A stretch of 64,000 nt of DNA, taken from NCBI RefSeq assembly GCF_932526225.1, contig NC_064039.1, forward strand, positions 12,356,139-12,420,138. The letters are read 5' to 3'. Below are positions 23,365-36,017 of this stretch, in pieces. The translations under genes were made by a program, and so were the position numbers. A model generated the notes under the pieces. The model was given only the letters and a program-made list of their open reading frames with translations. It did not search any database and was not told the DNA's origin. Positions within the stretch are counted from its first letter, which is position 1. Every line of letters starts with the position of its first letter. The stretch comes from Nematostella vectensis. Taxonomy: Eukaryota > Cnidaria > Anthozoa > Actiniaria > Edwardsiidae.

Positions 23365-25331
23365 TTGCAAGACTTTGCATTTATACCTTCATTCAATTCA
23401 CAGATGAGCGACCAACTCAACTCCGCCCCGATGTTAAACGACTCCTTCACTGCAAAAGGCGCTTTGCGCGCGAGCCTGCGTTACACGGCCGAGGATGACC
23501 AGTGGCAGACCTCAATGTGCAGCCTGCGCGAGCGCAACAAGCACATGTTCAATAATGAGCTATTCAGCGATGTCCGATTCTTGGTGGGGCGGTCGGCCAA
23601 GCAGTCCATACCGGCCCATAAGTACATCATGTCAATTAGCAGTCCTGTGTTCTCGTCCATGTTCTTCGCCTTTGGAGCGTTACAGGCGGAGCAGCTAACA
23701 CGTGAGCAGGTAAATATTGGCATATATCTGAGCAGTAATCACGTGAGCAGGTAAATATTAACCAATATCTTAGCAGCTATTACGTGAGCAGGTAAATTTT
23801 AGCAAATACCTTAGCAGCTATCACATGAACATGTAAATGTTAGCAAATACCTTAGCAGCTATCACATGAACTTGTAAATGTTAGCAAATACCTTAGCAGC
23901 TATCACGTGAACATGTAAATATTAGCAAATACCTTAGCAGCTATCACGTTAGAAGGTAAAATAATATTAACAAATATCTTAGCAACCGAGAATATATCAA
24001 ATAAAAGTAAACAACCAATAGCTGGGCATTTATTATGTGAACAGGTAAACATCAAATAGGCTGAGCAAGTATCAAGTGGACAGTCTATGGCATGTAATTT
24101 ACAAAAAGTAAGCTGGTCTGATAGTCATTTATTAGCCATATCTATTGCTTATTACCAGATCGAGATCTCCGAGTGTGAACCGGCCGCATTTCTGGAGCTT
24201 CTTCGGTACTTATATTACGACGAAGTACAGCTGACAACCATTACAGCACCGGAGGTACTTTACCTGGCTCGCAAATACCTAATTCCACACCTGGCCGATA
24301 TCTGCACCGATTTCCTTGTCACAAATCTAACGGTGGACAACTCCTTAACTGTCCTAGACCAGTGTTGTATGCTGGGAGTCGGCAAGGGTCTCGAGAAACA
24401 ATGCTGGGACATTGTGGACAAACGGGCCGAGAATATAGCCGATGATGTCACGTTTGTGGAAATCGACCACGGAACACTGACTGCCTTTCTATGCCGTGAC
24501 ACTCTTGTTGCCAAGGAGACGACATTGTTTAACGCCGCGGTACGCTGGGCTGGCAAAGAATGCCAGCGATTGAAGCTGCCGCTGACCGCTGAAGCCAGAC
24601 GGCAGGTTCTCGGGGATACGTTTTACTCCATCCGATTCCCGCTGATGTCAATGAAAGATTTTACGGATCAAGTTGCTCGGTCGGGCTATCTGACGTACGA
24701 AGAAGTCGCGAATATGTATATCGGATTTAACTCGGGATTTCAGAAATGCCATGTAAAGTTTCCAATCAGGCCCCGTGGGACGTCTAAGGTATCTAAGGAA
24801 AAAGAGTCAGGATCAAGCCATGACGATTCGCCGCTGTACAGGTGCAAAAGGTATATCGGTTTCCCAGAGCTGCGCAGGCGTGAGGTGGATGATGGTGTCG
24901 ACGAAGAAGAATTGTCTGAGCTTCTGCTCACCGTGGATTATCCGGTGATTCTTGCTGGTGTCAGCTTTTTCTCTGTCAAAGTCGACAATGAAAGCGAAGA
25001 GGAGTACAGAGTTAACGTCATCTTGACCGATAAATCCGGACAAAAAGTGTCCGAGTTTGAAGGCCACCTCAAGTGCACTGATGAAGACGGCATACAAGAC
25101 GTACTGCTATCACCTAGAGCGCGCCTGACCAGCGGCGATACGTACACCATAAGTGTACGCACGGAGATCCCAACTCGTATCCATGGTAACCCTTTGACGC
25201 GTGACGTCACTTGCGAGGGAGTAAAGTTTAGTTTTTGTGATGGAAATGGAAGTGAAGCAAGAATTGAAAATTCAAATTCGGAAAATAACAATCAGATTGC
25301 TGGAGTAATTTTCTGCTTTCCAAAAAAATAA
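23365..25331 (+). CDS. BTBD6-like BTB-BACK-PHR domain protein
   Basis: Two exons, join(23365..23709, 24159..25331), join in phase 0 to 505 residues; starting at the next ATG (23404, MSDQLN) would give 492. A BTB/POZ domain spans about residues 60-170 (ELFSDVRFLVG, IPAHKYIMSISSPVFSSMFF, LLRYLYYDEVQL). A BACK domain follows at about 180-290 (EIDHGTLTAFLCRDTL, ETTLFNAAVRWAGKEC), then a diverged PHR-type beta domain at about 340-500 with SGDTYTISVRTEI. This is the architecture of the BTBD1/2/3/6 group, substrate adaptors of cullin-3 ubiquitin ligases; the BACK region is closest to BTBD3/BTBD6. The PHR part is more diverged than in vertebrates. An AATAAA signal lies at 25350-25355. The single intron carries a minisatellite made from the exon-intron boundary. 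Confidence 0.88.
23689..23965 (+). repeat. 41-bp minisatellite spanning a splice donor
   Basis: CGTGAG/CATGAA anchors lie at 23701, 23742, 23783, 23824, 23865, 23906 and 23947, an exact 41-bp period. The unit comprises the last 20 nt of exon 1 (AGCAGCTAACACGTGAGCAG) plus the first 21 nt of the intron (GTAAATATT...). Units 2 and 3 keep an intact GAGCAG|GTAAAT donor; later units have decayed. Confidence 0.9.
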
Positions 25332-25349
25332 TTGAAGCTGCTTGAGAAA

Positions 25350-25355
25350 AATAAA
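25350..25355 (+). terminator. Polyadenylation signal of the BTB gene
   Basis: A consensus AATAAA lies 19 bp after the stop codon. It is the only canonical signal close to this stop. Confidence 0.6.
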
Positions 25356-26129
25356 CTCTGCGAGTACACGAAGATACGGAGACAGACACAAATGTGATAA
25401 TTTAAAGATTGTCTTTTTGGGTTGAATTATGTACCTTTGCATGTAATATATTCATACATATAATATGTTTACCAAGGTGGTTATACGCAGAAAGTATACA
25501 CAGATCTTCATATCTTCAATTCTTTAATCCTATACCCAGCATTTTCTATGTGAAGCCTGGTTTGACGGAATATACATATGTCTGATACGTGTGTATTAAT
25601 AATACAGGACGCCCGTATACTTGTTCTAGATTCATGGAACATGTGTAGGAGACTTTACCCTGTTCAAATGTTTTTAAACATTAAAATATTCTATCGGTTT
25701 TTAAGGAGGCTTGCGTTAGTAATTCTTTATAGCATTTTTTTTTCAATTTGACTTTTTTTTGACAAATTGAAGGATAACGCAATGTTGCCCGAAGCAAAGG
25801 GAGAAAATTGAGTATGCGGACAAAAAAGTTTACATGGTCATTTAAGACTTGCCAGTGATCCCCATCATGCCTAAGTCATGTCTCTCCGCAAATTTAAAGA
25901 AAAAACATAAGTTATTTTTGGAAATATATTGTAAACTTCACAAACTACTGGTCTGAATAACCTTAAATCGGTTACCGATAAATAAAAATAAAACAGTAGC
26001 CCATTAAAAATGGATGATTAAATATAATCATCTGAAAACATAAATGAAATCGGATGAGATTTGAGACTTCTAAACGTTTAAAAAAGAATGAGCTGAACTG
26101 AACTGAACTCGAGCCCGGTCAGTAAACGA

Positions 26130-26740
26130 GTGAAGCTCGAGCCTCTGTCGTACCCAGGGGTAGGGTTTGCTTGTTGCGTAGTAGGAATCCATTTTCAAGA
26201 TATTAAAATTTTAATTCCATGACACAGGCTTTGTACCCTGGTTCCAGAGCCTCGTGCGTCTCTCTATTCAGTGACCGAACTGTGGACATTGAGAGAGAGC
26301 CCTTCTTGGTTCCGATGGACCGGCCTTCAAGGAATGGCAACTCCAAGCGCTTCCATAGAACACATTCCAAGTGCAACCAGCATGCAAATAGCTTTTTCCC
26401 GTGGTCTATAAAATTTTGGAACAATTTACCAGGTTCAATTACCGACATAAAAGAAAAGGGCAAATTCAAAGAGAAGCTTCAGCAGCATTTAATTGATAAT
26501 GGCCAGTGGTTCTAGTATTCAAGTTATAAATTAATTAAGCTAAATTATTTAATTGAATTACTTTATTGAAAATTATTTTATAAATTTATTTTACAAATTA
26601 TGAATATATTGTATAAGTTATGTAAATTATTACAGATCTGTATATTTTTACCTTGTATTTATTTATACTGATGTGATACCGACATGGTTTTATCAGTTAA
26701 TAAAGTAGAAGTAGAAGTAGACCGAATAGAGAGACGCTCT
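26130..26740 (+). mobile_element. Non-LTR retrotransposon 3' tail
   Basis: The frame 26219-26515 ends in RTHSKCNQHANSFFPWSIKF followed by WNNLP, the typical C-terminal end of CR1/L2/RTE-type reverse transcriptase proteins. It is followed by an AT-rich tail ending in a short (TAGAAG)n run near 26706-26720. The element is 5' truncated. At 26725-26810 an inverted, rearranged copy of the 26228-26280 segment (TCTCTCTATTCAGTGACCGA region) forms an inverted repeat. From 26810 to 27570 I see no gene; a 5' UTR exon of sideroflexin may lie there. Confidence 0.7.
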
Positions 26741-27574
26741 ATTCGGTCACTGAATAGAGAGACGCTGAATAGAGAGACGCTCGAGGCTCTGGGACCAGGG
26801 TACAGGCCCTGCGCTTATTGCTGGCTCATGATTGGTTGATATAGGGGGGGTTTGTTGGGGGTTTGCCTCTACCCATAACTCATCGGGCTTTGGGCACGTA
26901 AAACCGGTTGTACTGATCACGTGGTAGTGTAACATCTTCAAGTTATAACTATCTCGCCGAACGTCTTGGCGATTAATATCGCAAACGGTTAGTATTCACA
27001 CTTCTATAGGGCCTTTCAATCCCACTGATGTAAGGTAGGGTGGTATTGTGGTCTAGATTCTTATTTTTAGCAAAATCGGTCTTAACTTCGCTGAACATTC
27101 ACACGTGGAATTACATCTGCGATGCACATAAATGTTTACATCTAACCGTAACCGGCTTCTTTTTATACAGTCTCTTACCTACCTGGCTTAGAACCTGTTT
27201 AGAATGTTGTGGAATGGATAGCAATAACGTTAAGAATTTGTTCGTGCATCATTCGAATTACTAACTGTTAACACTGTAAAAAGAACGCTTGCAAAATGAG
27301 ATCATCTCACTTATGAATCTTGTATTCGCTTGGTGAAACAAGTTGAAACTACTTCATACACTACCATTTGTACTTTGTCGATCGTGTTACCTTGACTTGA
27401 ATCTACCGATGTAAAACGAATTCCTGAAAAATTCTGTCTGTTATAGGATAGGGTAGGTTATATAAAATAGTCCTATAGTCTTTAAACTATTTGTATTTCA
27501 AAATTTAAATTTCAGTAAGAATCGTTTTTTGTGTGCATAAACTATTGAATATCCACTAAGACTGATTGTTTCTC

Positions 27575-27787
27575 TTCCGATTAGTTTTGACGGAAAATGC
27601 AAAAAAAAAAAACATTTCAAAATTGTGAAAGCTGTGTGTCTATTGGAAGTGTCTTTTAGGATGTGACCGATAATTTAGAGTGGATGGCATGTGTAATAGT
27701 TGCAGATTCTAAAAGATTCTTTTGTCTCTTTCCAGTTTAGGTTTCTGTCAACCCTCTGGAAGTAAACTGGTGACAATGTAACTTTAA
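27575..27787. mobile_element. Second copy of the TTAA MITE family
   Basis: The segment matches 13345-13550 in order: a TTGACGGAAAATGC-like start, TTGGAAGTGTCTTTTAGGAT, GATTCTTTTGTCTC, and the end GTAAACTGGTGACAATGTAA followed by TTTAA. The left terminal repeat is missing or decayed. It sits about 100 bp before the sideroflexin start codon, in its probable promoter or 5' intron. Confidence 0.65.
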
Positions 27788-27894
27788 ATTCTAATTAATC
27801 TGCAGCAAGGCTCAAAGAACTGTAGTCTTCCATCTTCTTATCTATATAAACCTGTCAATTCATTTCCAGAAACAAAAGATCTAGAATAATTACA

Positions 27895-30800
27895 ATGGAG
27901 TCGGCAAGGCTTCCTAGTGGCAGAATTGATCTGGATAAACCCCGATATGACCAAAGCACTTATATGGGAAGGGCCAAGCACTTTTTCACCGTCACAGATC
28001 CAAGGAACATTCTACGCTCAGCTAAAGAGCTTGAGGAATCCAAACAGCTCTTGATTAAGTACAGGTTAGTCCAAAAGTGTCTACACTTAAAGCACTTTTA
28101 TGCTTTGATACTATGTCAGCCAAGCTGTCCTTGCACAACACCTCCACATCTCTGAGATCATTATGACAAGGCTGAGACATAAGAAGACAAAAAGGGGATA
28201 CAGACCATAAAGTCAATCAACCATCTAAACCAATCAGTGGCTTTCAAGTTTTTAGTGTTCCATCATTTGCCATGTCACTATTCCCAAACGAGAAATGGAT
28301 TTGAATCCTACAGGACAACAAATTCCACTACAAGGTTGGTACCGGTAATATTATTTTTAATTTACTTTTCTTATAGACGAGGGGAGGAGCCTAAGGGCAC
28401 CTCGGATGAGCAAGTTTGGTGGGCAAAGAAGACATATGAATCTGCATATCACCCTGATACTGGGGAGACTATGTTTATTCTGGGACGGATGTCAGCACAA
28501 GTCCCTATGAATATGACCATTACTGGTTGTATGATGACTTTTTACAGGTAGGAGACCCTTGTATCATTGATCATGACTATTTTGGCCTTTTGAATTGATT
28601 TGAATTGTAATTAATAATACAATCGACCTTCTATACACCTAAAGTGAGTGGAGTATCCCTTTTTTAACCACATATTTTTTTCTATCCGACTGCATAAGTG
28701 CTAGTGTGAATTATACAATAGGATTATTTTTGATGGTCTAGCAGTAACATTAGATTTTTGGATCTCCAATCCGAGTGTGTTCTTGATAATTCAAGTCATT
28801 AATGGTATCTACAATGTGAATTATGCTTCACAAATATCTATACCAGGATAATGAATAAGGCCGGTTTGTTGTATAATAGTCATGTGCATTTATGTTGTTT
28901 GCCATGTGCTTGCTTGCTTTTTGTAGACAATTTTGAATGTATATTTTATAAGTATTTAAAAGATGATGTGTGATGTGATGTGATGTGTGATGGCTATAAA
29001 AGCATGCCCTACAAGGCTCGTGCATTCTAAAGTATTTTATAAGTTTGAAGTTGTGTGATTATCTTTAATCAATTGATTACTGTAAAAGACCATTATGTCA
29101 TTCCTTTAACTATTTACACTTTTATTTTAGGACTACCCCAGCAGTATTATTTTGGCAATGGATTAACCAATCTTTTAATGCAGTAGTTAACTATACAAAC
29201 AGAAGTGGAGATTCCCTGCTCACAAACAAGTAAGCCAGTATAAATGACTAACATTCCATAGGATTAGTTGTAGCATCGACATGGCATGTACAGATCTGTT
29301 TTGTTTAACTTAAAATTCTATTGTTTGCAGGGAGTTATCTATAGCATATGCACTTGCAACTGGTGGAGCTATAACTGTAGCACTTGGATTAAATTATGCA
29401 ACAAGGGTATGTAATTGCATAGGAGTAACTACAGTGGAGAATTTAAGCCCTGAAATTGGTGAAATTCATAATTATAGTACATTCCTCAAAAGCTGTTCCT
29501 CTAGAAAACAACCACAGTGGATTGTAGATCTCAGAGAATTTTTATCTTATACTTATACTTATCTTAAAATGCTTATCAAGTGCTGTTTGTTGCAGGGGGC
29601 TCCTCCCCTCATCGGAAGATTTGTACCATTTGCAGCAGTTGCAGCTGCAAACTGTGTCAACATCCCATTCATGCGTCAAAGGTATATGCTCCATTTACAT
29701 AGTGAATCCTCTATATACAGACCCCCTTTGCAAAGTCAAATATTCTTGTCAGTCCGTGGCCACAGTCACATTTTCACAGGCCTATCTTTTGCAATATTTG
29801 TGTTGAAGAAAAAATTGTGACATTCTTTCTTATATTTTATTTTTGTTGCCTCCAGAGAAATCTTTCATGGAATCCCCATCACAGATAAAGATGGGAACAG
29901 AATAGGAGAATCTAAGGTAAATTAGTGTAATTTATTTTACCTATTTTAACATTTGAGAGAAATATCACAAGTTATTTTTTAGTTTGACTCCATTACTTGA
30001 TTGACAGGCGGCAGCAAGGAAAGCTATTGCTAGTGTTGTTTTCTCAAGAATAGGCATGGCAGCACCTGGAATGTGTGAGTATCCCAAAAAAAATTATTAT
30101 TGGACAGACTTCCAAATTCTAGTGGCTAGGGAATCCTCTAGACTCCTCCTCAGGCATCTCTTCTCACGGAAAGAAAAAAGCGTTCTTTTTTCAATGCGGG
30201 ATTCCTGTGGCGAATAGAAGAGAAAAATAACGCAGGGGGGAGGGAGGCAAAAAAAAAAGAAAGAAAAGATAGAGATGCCTACCATATATTGACACACTGA
30301 ATGACATCTGCGCATGTGGCACTACGCATGACATTTTCTACCATCTATGGGAGGGTAATTAGGAATTTGTAAAGAATATGATACTAACCGGGAGGAAGAG
30401 TAGAAATTCATCCATGAACTAGGACATTCGGAGTCAATATGGATCGTTTTATTGAGTCCCTCACAGAGACGAAGGAATTCGCCAACTTTCAAAATTCATG
30501 GCCACATCCAAACTTATTTGCATTTCCATTGTATTTATTGCGCCGTTCTATAGTAATCAAGGTGTGCAGTTGCTCCGAAATTCAGGGTTTATGCTTCGTG
30601 TGCTTGGAACGCTAAAGACCGAAGACGGCAAAGCCTCAATTGAAGTGAAAACCGAGACGGCGAAGTCTCAATTGAAGTGAAAACCCTAAACCAAGCTGAA
30701 AGCAGTCACGTTTACATGGTCAATAAAAGACAACAGAACAGTGCTGATTGAGCTCGATCACGTTGCCGTCGGTGAAGGCAAACATTCAGCATCGAATTCA

Positions 30801-33800
30801 CTTTTTAGAATCTATGGATCCTTTCTTTTCATTAACTTCCCGAAAACCTTTTTTGTATCCCATACTAGCAAATGGCTTTTGACATATCTTGAAATATCGG
30901 AATGAGTTCGCTTTGAAGTAGAATCTTCGCTTTCGCATGCCATGTTTTTTCCTCCGCAAATTAAGGGTCAGGTAGGCGACGTGTCGTGTCCACTGAGGTG
31001 ACACGCCATGTCCCAACTGTTCGATATATGGCAGGCACTCCCTTTTTTCTCCTCCTCCCTCCCCTAGTTACCAGTATCCCATGTCCTAAAATTGCAAGCA
31101 CAGGTATCCCATAAATCTGAATAAAGGCCATTACAGAGTATAGAAGAGTTGCCTGTAGAGGAAGCTAGGAATCCTCAATTCTGATAGATGTTTTGGAACT
31201 TTTGCACAAAACTACCTGGAATAAACAAGAAAAAGGTATCATCCTTACTGGAAGATAAGGATTGCATTTTATGACGTGTTATTACGTCAGCGGTCTTTTT
31301 AGCACATGCGCGATTTTCGTATAGTGTATGCAATTTTTCGTGTCCACACCACAGGTTTCCCAGTCGGCTGATTTGTATTTTGATTTTATGCTGATCTGTG
31401 TTTTATAGCGCATGCTCGAGTTTCATATAGTGCATTTTTCATGTCCACACCATAGGCTTCCCAGTCGGCTGATTTGTACTGTATATTGATTTCATATCGA
31501 TCAGCGGTGTTTTAGCGCATGCGCGAGTTTCATATAGTGGATGCAATTTTTCGTGTCCACACCACAGGCTTCCCAGTCGGCTTATTTGTTTTTTTTGGTA
31601 TCATGTAGTCCAGACCTGGGACTCTCTTTGCGCTCAACATTCTGGCTCGCGTTAAAGAGGGTAAAGTATTTATTTCATGTGTTTGCGCGAACATGTACCA
31701 ATCAGCAATCTTCACTCCAAAAGTTGAAATACCAGCGCACGCAATAACGGACGTGCCTAAGATGGGTCGCTTCCCGCTAGACCTTGTCGAGTGCAGAGCT
31801 CCGAAAATCGATCATCGCTAAGTTGAAAATAATGTTTTGTACATGTAAAGGAATATCAGCGAACTACTTGGGATTTGTTTTCTATAAAAACGCGATAAAT
31901 ATGATTAAAAATCAAATTCCAAAAAAGCGTGCACTTGTTTGAAATGACGCTGTTGCCTAAAGCGTGCGTGTGAAAATAACAAAAACGGAAAAGCTCTTTG
32001 ATTGATATATTTTCCAGACTCTAATTATCATCTGTCCTGTTCTCAGAAAATATTGAAAACGAAGTATTTACCCACGACCAAAATCAGCATATTATTTCTG
32101 AAATAAACCCTCGCTTGTCCCTTTTGCAGCCATCTTGAACTTAAGCAGCCATGCCACACTGCATATATGCGGTGTATTTTCGCGCATGCGCATGCAATAA
32201 ATACTGGACCCTCTTTCACGCTAGCCAGAATGTCAAGCGCAACGAGAGTGCCAGGTCTGGACTAGATATCATGCTGATCAGCGGTCTTTTTTGAGAACCC
32301 CTGAAACATGTTCGTCCCGTTCTCGGACCATTCACTTTCTATTAGAAACTTCTAGTCATATGCTACAGTATTCACATGCTCTTAATGGATTTCTAAAGTA
32401 CATGTTTATTATTTCTTTATAGTCCTCCCTCCTTTTGTTATGAACCACTTGGATTCTAAACCTTTTATGAAGGTAAGAAATCATTTTTTTAATTGTGTTC
32501 AATCAAATATTCTAACTCATTTTGACATATATGTATATATTTTTTTCAATCAAAATATGGTCTACTGTAGCTGCATCATGCTAGAGACCTGGATGCCATT
32601 TCAAACTGTATAATTTTCGATCTTTATGTTTTTAATATTCAATGCATATTTCATAAATTGCTCAAATAATTATGGTTAAAAATGACTCAAATGGAAATAA
32701 TATTATATTGTTATTCTTGTTGTTTTTGCATTATATAACTCAAATACTGTAAATTATTGGGATTTCCTAAGGTATAGTGTTGCTTTACATTGCTGTGTTT
32801 TGTTTTTTTGTGTTTTTGTTATCCAGAGACTTCCATGGCTTGCATCGCCAATTCAAGTTCTCCTAGTTGGGTTTTGGTAAGCTTGCTGATTCTGTTAAGA
32901 AGAGTTTATTCCAGACGATTTTCTGTGACTTAAATCGTCATTTTTTTAAAGTTTGAAAGATTTTGTTAGTTGCACAGCTGGTTGTTATATATTTGATTTA
33001 GATAATTTGAAAGTCAAGGTTTCAAAAGCTGAAACCTAAGCCATACAAGCCATACAAAAAAAAAACAGTAATGATAGAAGAAGAAAAATAGGACAGTAAA
33101 CAAAACAGGTCTTTTGGGGTCCAATATTTCCGGCCAGCTTTAGCTCCGGTCTCTTCGGGTTCGACATATCCCACTTCCGACACCAAGTCGAGTACACAGG
33201 ACGAGTAATGAGCTAGCTATGAGTGACTGTACATTTATTCCCAATCCAACATGGCAGACTCCAATCATACAGTGAAGCTGTCTGCCGCTGACCAGCAGAC
33301 CGCTGACCAACACAAACAGCTCATAAAATGCTATATGCAACATGTTGAACCAAGTAGCCCAACATCTAGCAACAACATAAAAAACTCATGCAACAAGCAG
33401 CACAATGTTGGCTGGTCCTATAGCAATCTGCAAGGTTTTTTCAAAAAAATATATGGGGTAGTAATAACATGCAGCTATTAAAACTGATTGTGCCGCTGTT
33501 TAAATATGAGTATTATTTACCTGTTACAGTCTGGTTTTTGCTACACCATTATGCTGTGCAATCTTCCCACAACAGAGGTATGTGATGTGACATAGTGAAG
33601 GGGGGGCAGGTGAATAGGTTTCGGCCCCGAAATGCTCACGGATTACAGATTTTGATAATTAGTTCAGCGGATTGGCGGAATTTGGAAATACAGCGGATCA
33701 CGGATCTCTTGACAATTTTGGCGTGGATTACGGATTTTGACTGCTTTGATGGTTGAATTTCAAATTTTAAATGAATTTGAATTGATAATATTTTTTATCT

Positions 33801-34291
33801 GTCAAACCATGCAGATCTAAAAATATCTGCGGATCCACGGATTTGCCCCAAAAATGTAGCAGATCGGCTGATTTACATACCCCTATTCAACCCCCCCCCC
33901 CCCTGAAAGGCTCACACAAAATTTATGTGTCAAGCAGATAGGGTAGGGAGAGTGCATTATCACATTTTATTTTTCATTCATTCCATGTTATTAAGCCCAC
34001 CCTCCTTATATTACACACCCTGTGTATCACTGTAATCTGAGGATGAGCTTCCTAAGTAGGTAAACAACCCCCCTTCCCCTCCCCTTCTAAGAAGCCTATA
34101 CTGTTAATTTTGTCATAATTTCCAACCACTCTTCTACTGTACTTTGCTACCATTATTGTCATTTCACTATGCAATAAATATGCATTTACAGCTCGATTGC
34201 TGTCAGTCATCTTGAGCCAGAACTACAAGCCAAAATAAGAGAAAAATATGGTGATTCACTAGATGCAGTATTCTTCAATAAAGGACTATAG
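27895..34291 (+). CDS. Sideroflexin (SFXN1/3-type mitochondrial serine carrier)
   Basis: Eleven coding exons, join(27895..28064, 28377..28547, 29131..29229, 29331..29406, 29596..29681, 29856..29916, 30008..30074, 32423..32472, 32827..32876, 33530..33577, 34192..34291), fit in phase and give 325 residues (human SFXN1 has 322). The family-defining HPDT motif is at residues 82-85 (SAYHPDTGE). Also conserved are [40 protein letters not shown], an [15 protein letters not shown] helix, and the terminal AVFFNKGL. Sideroflexins sit in the inner mitochondrial membrane and import serine for one-carbon metabolism. A CATTTCCAG acceptor just before 27870 suggests an upstream 5' UTR exon. The largest intron (30075-32422) is filled with repeats. 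AATAAA lies at 34952-34957, about 660 bp after the stop. Confidence 0.94.
30498..30555 (+). repeat. Dispersed repeat shared with an OAT intron
   Basis: GCCACATCCAAACTT, TTTGCATTTCCATTGTATTT and ATTGCGCCGTTCTATAG recur inverted at 37295-37386. A 33-bp direct duplication (AGACGGC(A/G)AAG(C/T)CTCAATTG) follows at 30616-30680. Confidence 0.6.
31296..31600 (+). repeat. Three copies of a ~106-bp unit in sideroflexin intron
   Basis: The segment GAGTTTCATATAGTG, then GTGTCCACACCACAGGCTTC and CCAGTCGGCT, appears three times at spacing of about 106 bp (anchors 31308, 31415, 31521). There is no coding potential. Confidence 0.8.
31606..32264. mobile_element. MITE-like element in sideroflexin intron 7
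   Basis: The ends are TAGTCCAGACCTGGGACTCT and, inverted, TAGTCCAGACCTGGCACTCT, with similarity continuing for about 70 bp per arm (GCGCTCAACATTCTGGCT). TATCATG occurs directly before the left end and two bases after the right end, a possible target duplication. The element is 659 bp with no transposase. Confidence 0.75.
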
Positions 34292-35651
34292 TTTTATTAC
34301 TTGAGGTAGGACACAGAGATGAAATTTAAGAATAGGTAACATAGTCTAAATCAAACAGATTTCACGAATTTGGGGGGTGTTCAAAAATGTAAAAACGTGT
34401 GAGTGATTGTCATGCTTTTGTTTTTATGAATTTATTGGAAAAGGGTTATTTCCAGTTTGACCCTGTACTTTATACAAATCACTGTCCTGGGGCAGATGTG
34501 GGAGTTCTAATAAGGGGAGGGGGAGGGGAGGGAGAGGGGGAGGGCGGAGCAACAATTTTGAAGAAGGGGACTGGGCCAAGTTGATTCATTGTTTTATCTG
34601 CAAATAGGGGAATTGGGCACGCTCGGTCCGTCCCAAATATGATGTCCACACTGTCCAAAATATGTATGTCACACTTGTGACATAATGTTTGTATGCATAC
34701 AATCATGCTGTTAAGATCTAATGTAAAAAAATGATGATAAGTTATGGGCTCTGTGTGTTATGTCCTTCTCTGAATTGCATCATTGTCAGAGGAAACCCAG
34801 AGTTATTTTCTGTCTTTTCATTTTATCATGAAAGAAAATGTAAAATTTCTGGATTATTCTGAGGATTGAGTTGTATTTACAGTATATGGTGATTGGATGA
34901 GGGGGGAAGTCGGTCTAAGTATTTCAATATGATAAAACGTCTTTTTTTACCAATAAAAATATAGGGTGAGACATGTATGTTGTTATCTGTGGTTCCTGTG
35001 TTTAATGAAAGCTGCTGATGTTACAAGGGTGTAACACATTACCAAAAATGAATTTAAACAGCTGTTTTGAATGTGAAGTGGGATATATTGTTATGGATTT
35101 GTGGTTTTCTTTTTTTTTTTTTTAAGATAAACATCCAGCATCTGAGATTGCAATAAAGTCAGAAGGAAGGAAAAGTTCTTTGGTGTGTAATGACATCCTA
35201 GTGGCCTGAAATTATACCCCCAAATCCAAAACTTCCTAAATACAAACAAAACTTCAACAGAGATCCGGATACTCAAGGATCCATCCAGGGAATATAGATA
35301 TCTTCAATAGAAATCAATATAAAAGGACTCTGTTGTCAAAAAGCAATCTTGATTCACAGGTGGGCCACATCTGGGTCTGTCTTCTTTATTCAGTTTACCC
35401 CTAATTCTTGGAAGAAGCTAATAACGAAAAACATAAAATATGTTATGGGAGTATAGAAGGAGAAAAAATGATTGCAAGATGGACACCCTTTCCATTATTA
35501 TTATTGTTATTATTATAATGATTATTATTATAACCTATATTACCTAAAGCCATACAAACATTAGTAACCAGATAGTAGAGAATCTGTGAAGCTAGCCCAA
35601 ACAGGTATTCATCCCATTGTTATTCCATTGATGTAACCACACAATTTTTGG

Positions 35652-35716
35652 GTAGCTTTGTTTTTGAAAATGAGCGAGAAAACTTTCTCACTCATTTCCA
35701 AAAACAAAGCTAAGCG
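35652..35716. repeat. Near-perfect hairpin upstream of OAT
   Basis: AGCTTTGTTTTTGAAAATGA, then GCGAGAAA, pairs with the following TTTCTCACTCATTTCCAAAAACAAAGCT, giving arms of about 30 nt with almost no loop. The surrounding 34300-36017 holds no gene that I can support, only (ATT)n near 35500, homopolymer C tracts and AAGCGCCCCCC-type repeats. Confidence 0.7.
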
Positions 35717-36017
35717 AAAAAAAATCAAATTACTATCATGATTTGAATAGGAGCCCTCCTTCAAATAAGCGCCCCCCCTTACACTAACATGCTCACATAA
35801 CATAACGGGCTTATTTATTATTTCTTCAACTTTTATATATAAGCGCATGTTTTGTTCTCAGTCCATTCAGAAGCTTTATTTTTTGCTGAAATGAAATAAG
35901 TCCCCCCCTCTCCAATAAGCGCCCCCCTGAAGACCCGAAAATTTACGGTTTTAGTCATTACGGTATGACTAACTCCCTTTTGATATGGAAAAGAAAAAAA
36001 ATCCCCTTTCATTCTCA

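Noticed and set aside
24260-25291. Several minus-strand frames opposite the BTB gene
   Set aside because: They are antisense shadows of a well-supported coding exon.
33120-33260. Possible LTR fragment in a sideroflexin intron
   Set aside because: No paired terminal repeat, primer-binding site or coding region could be identified.
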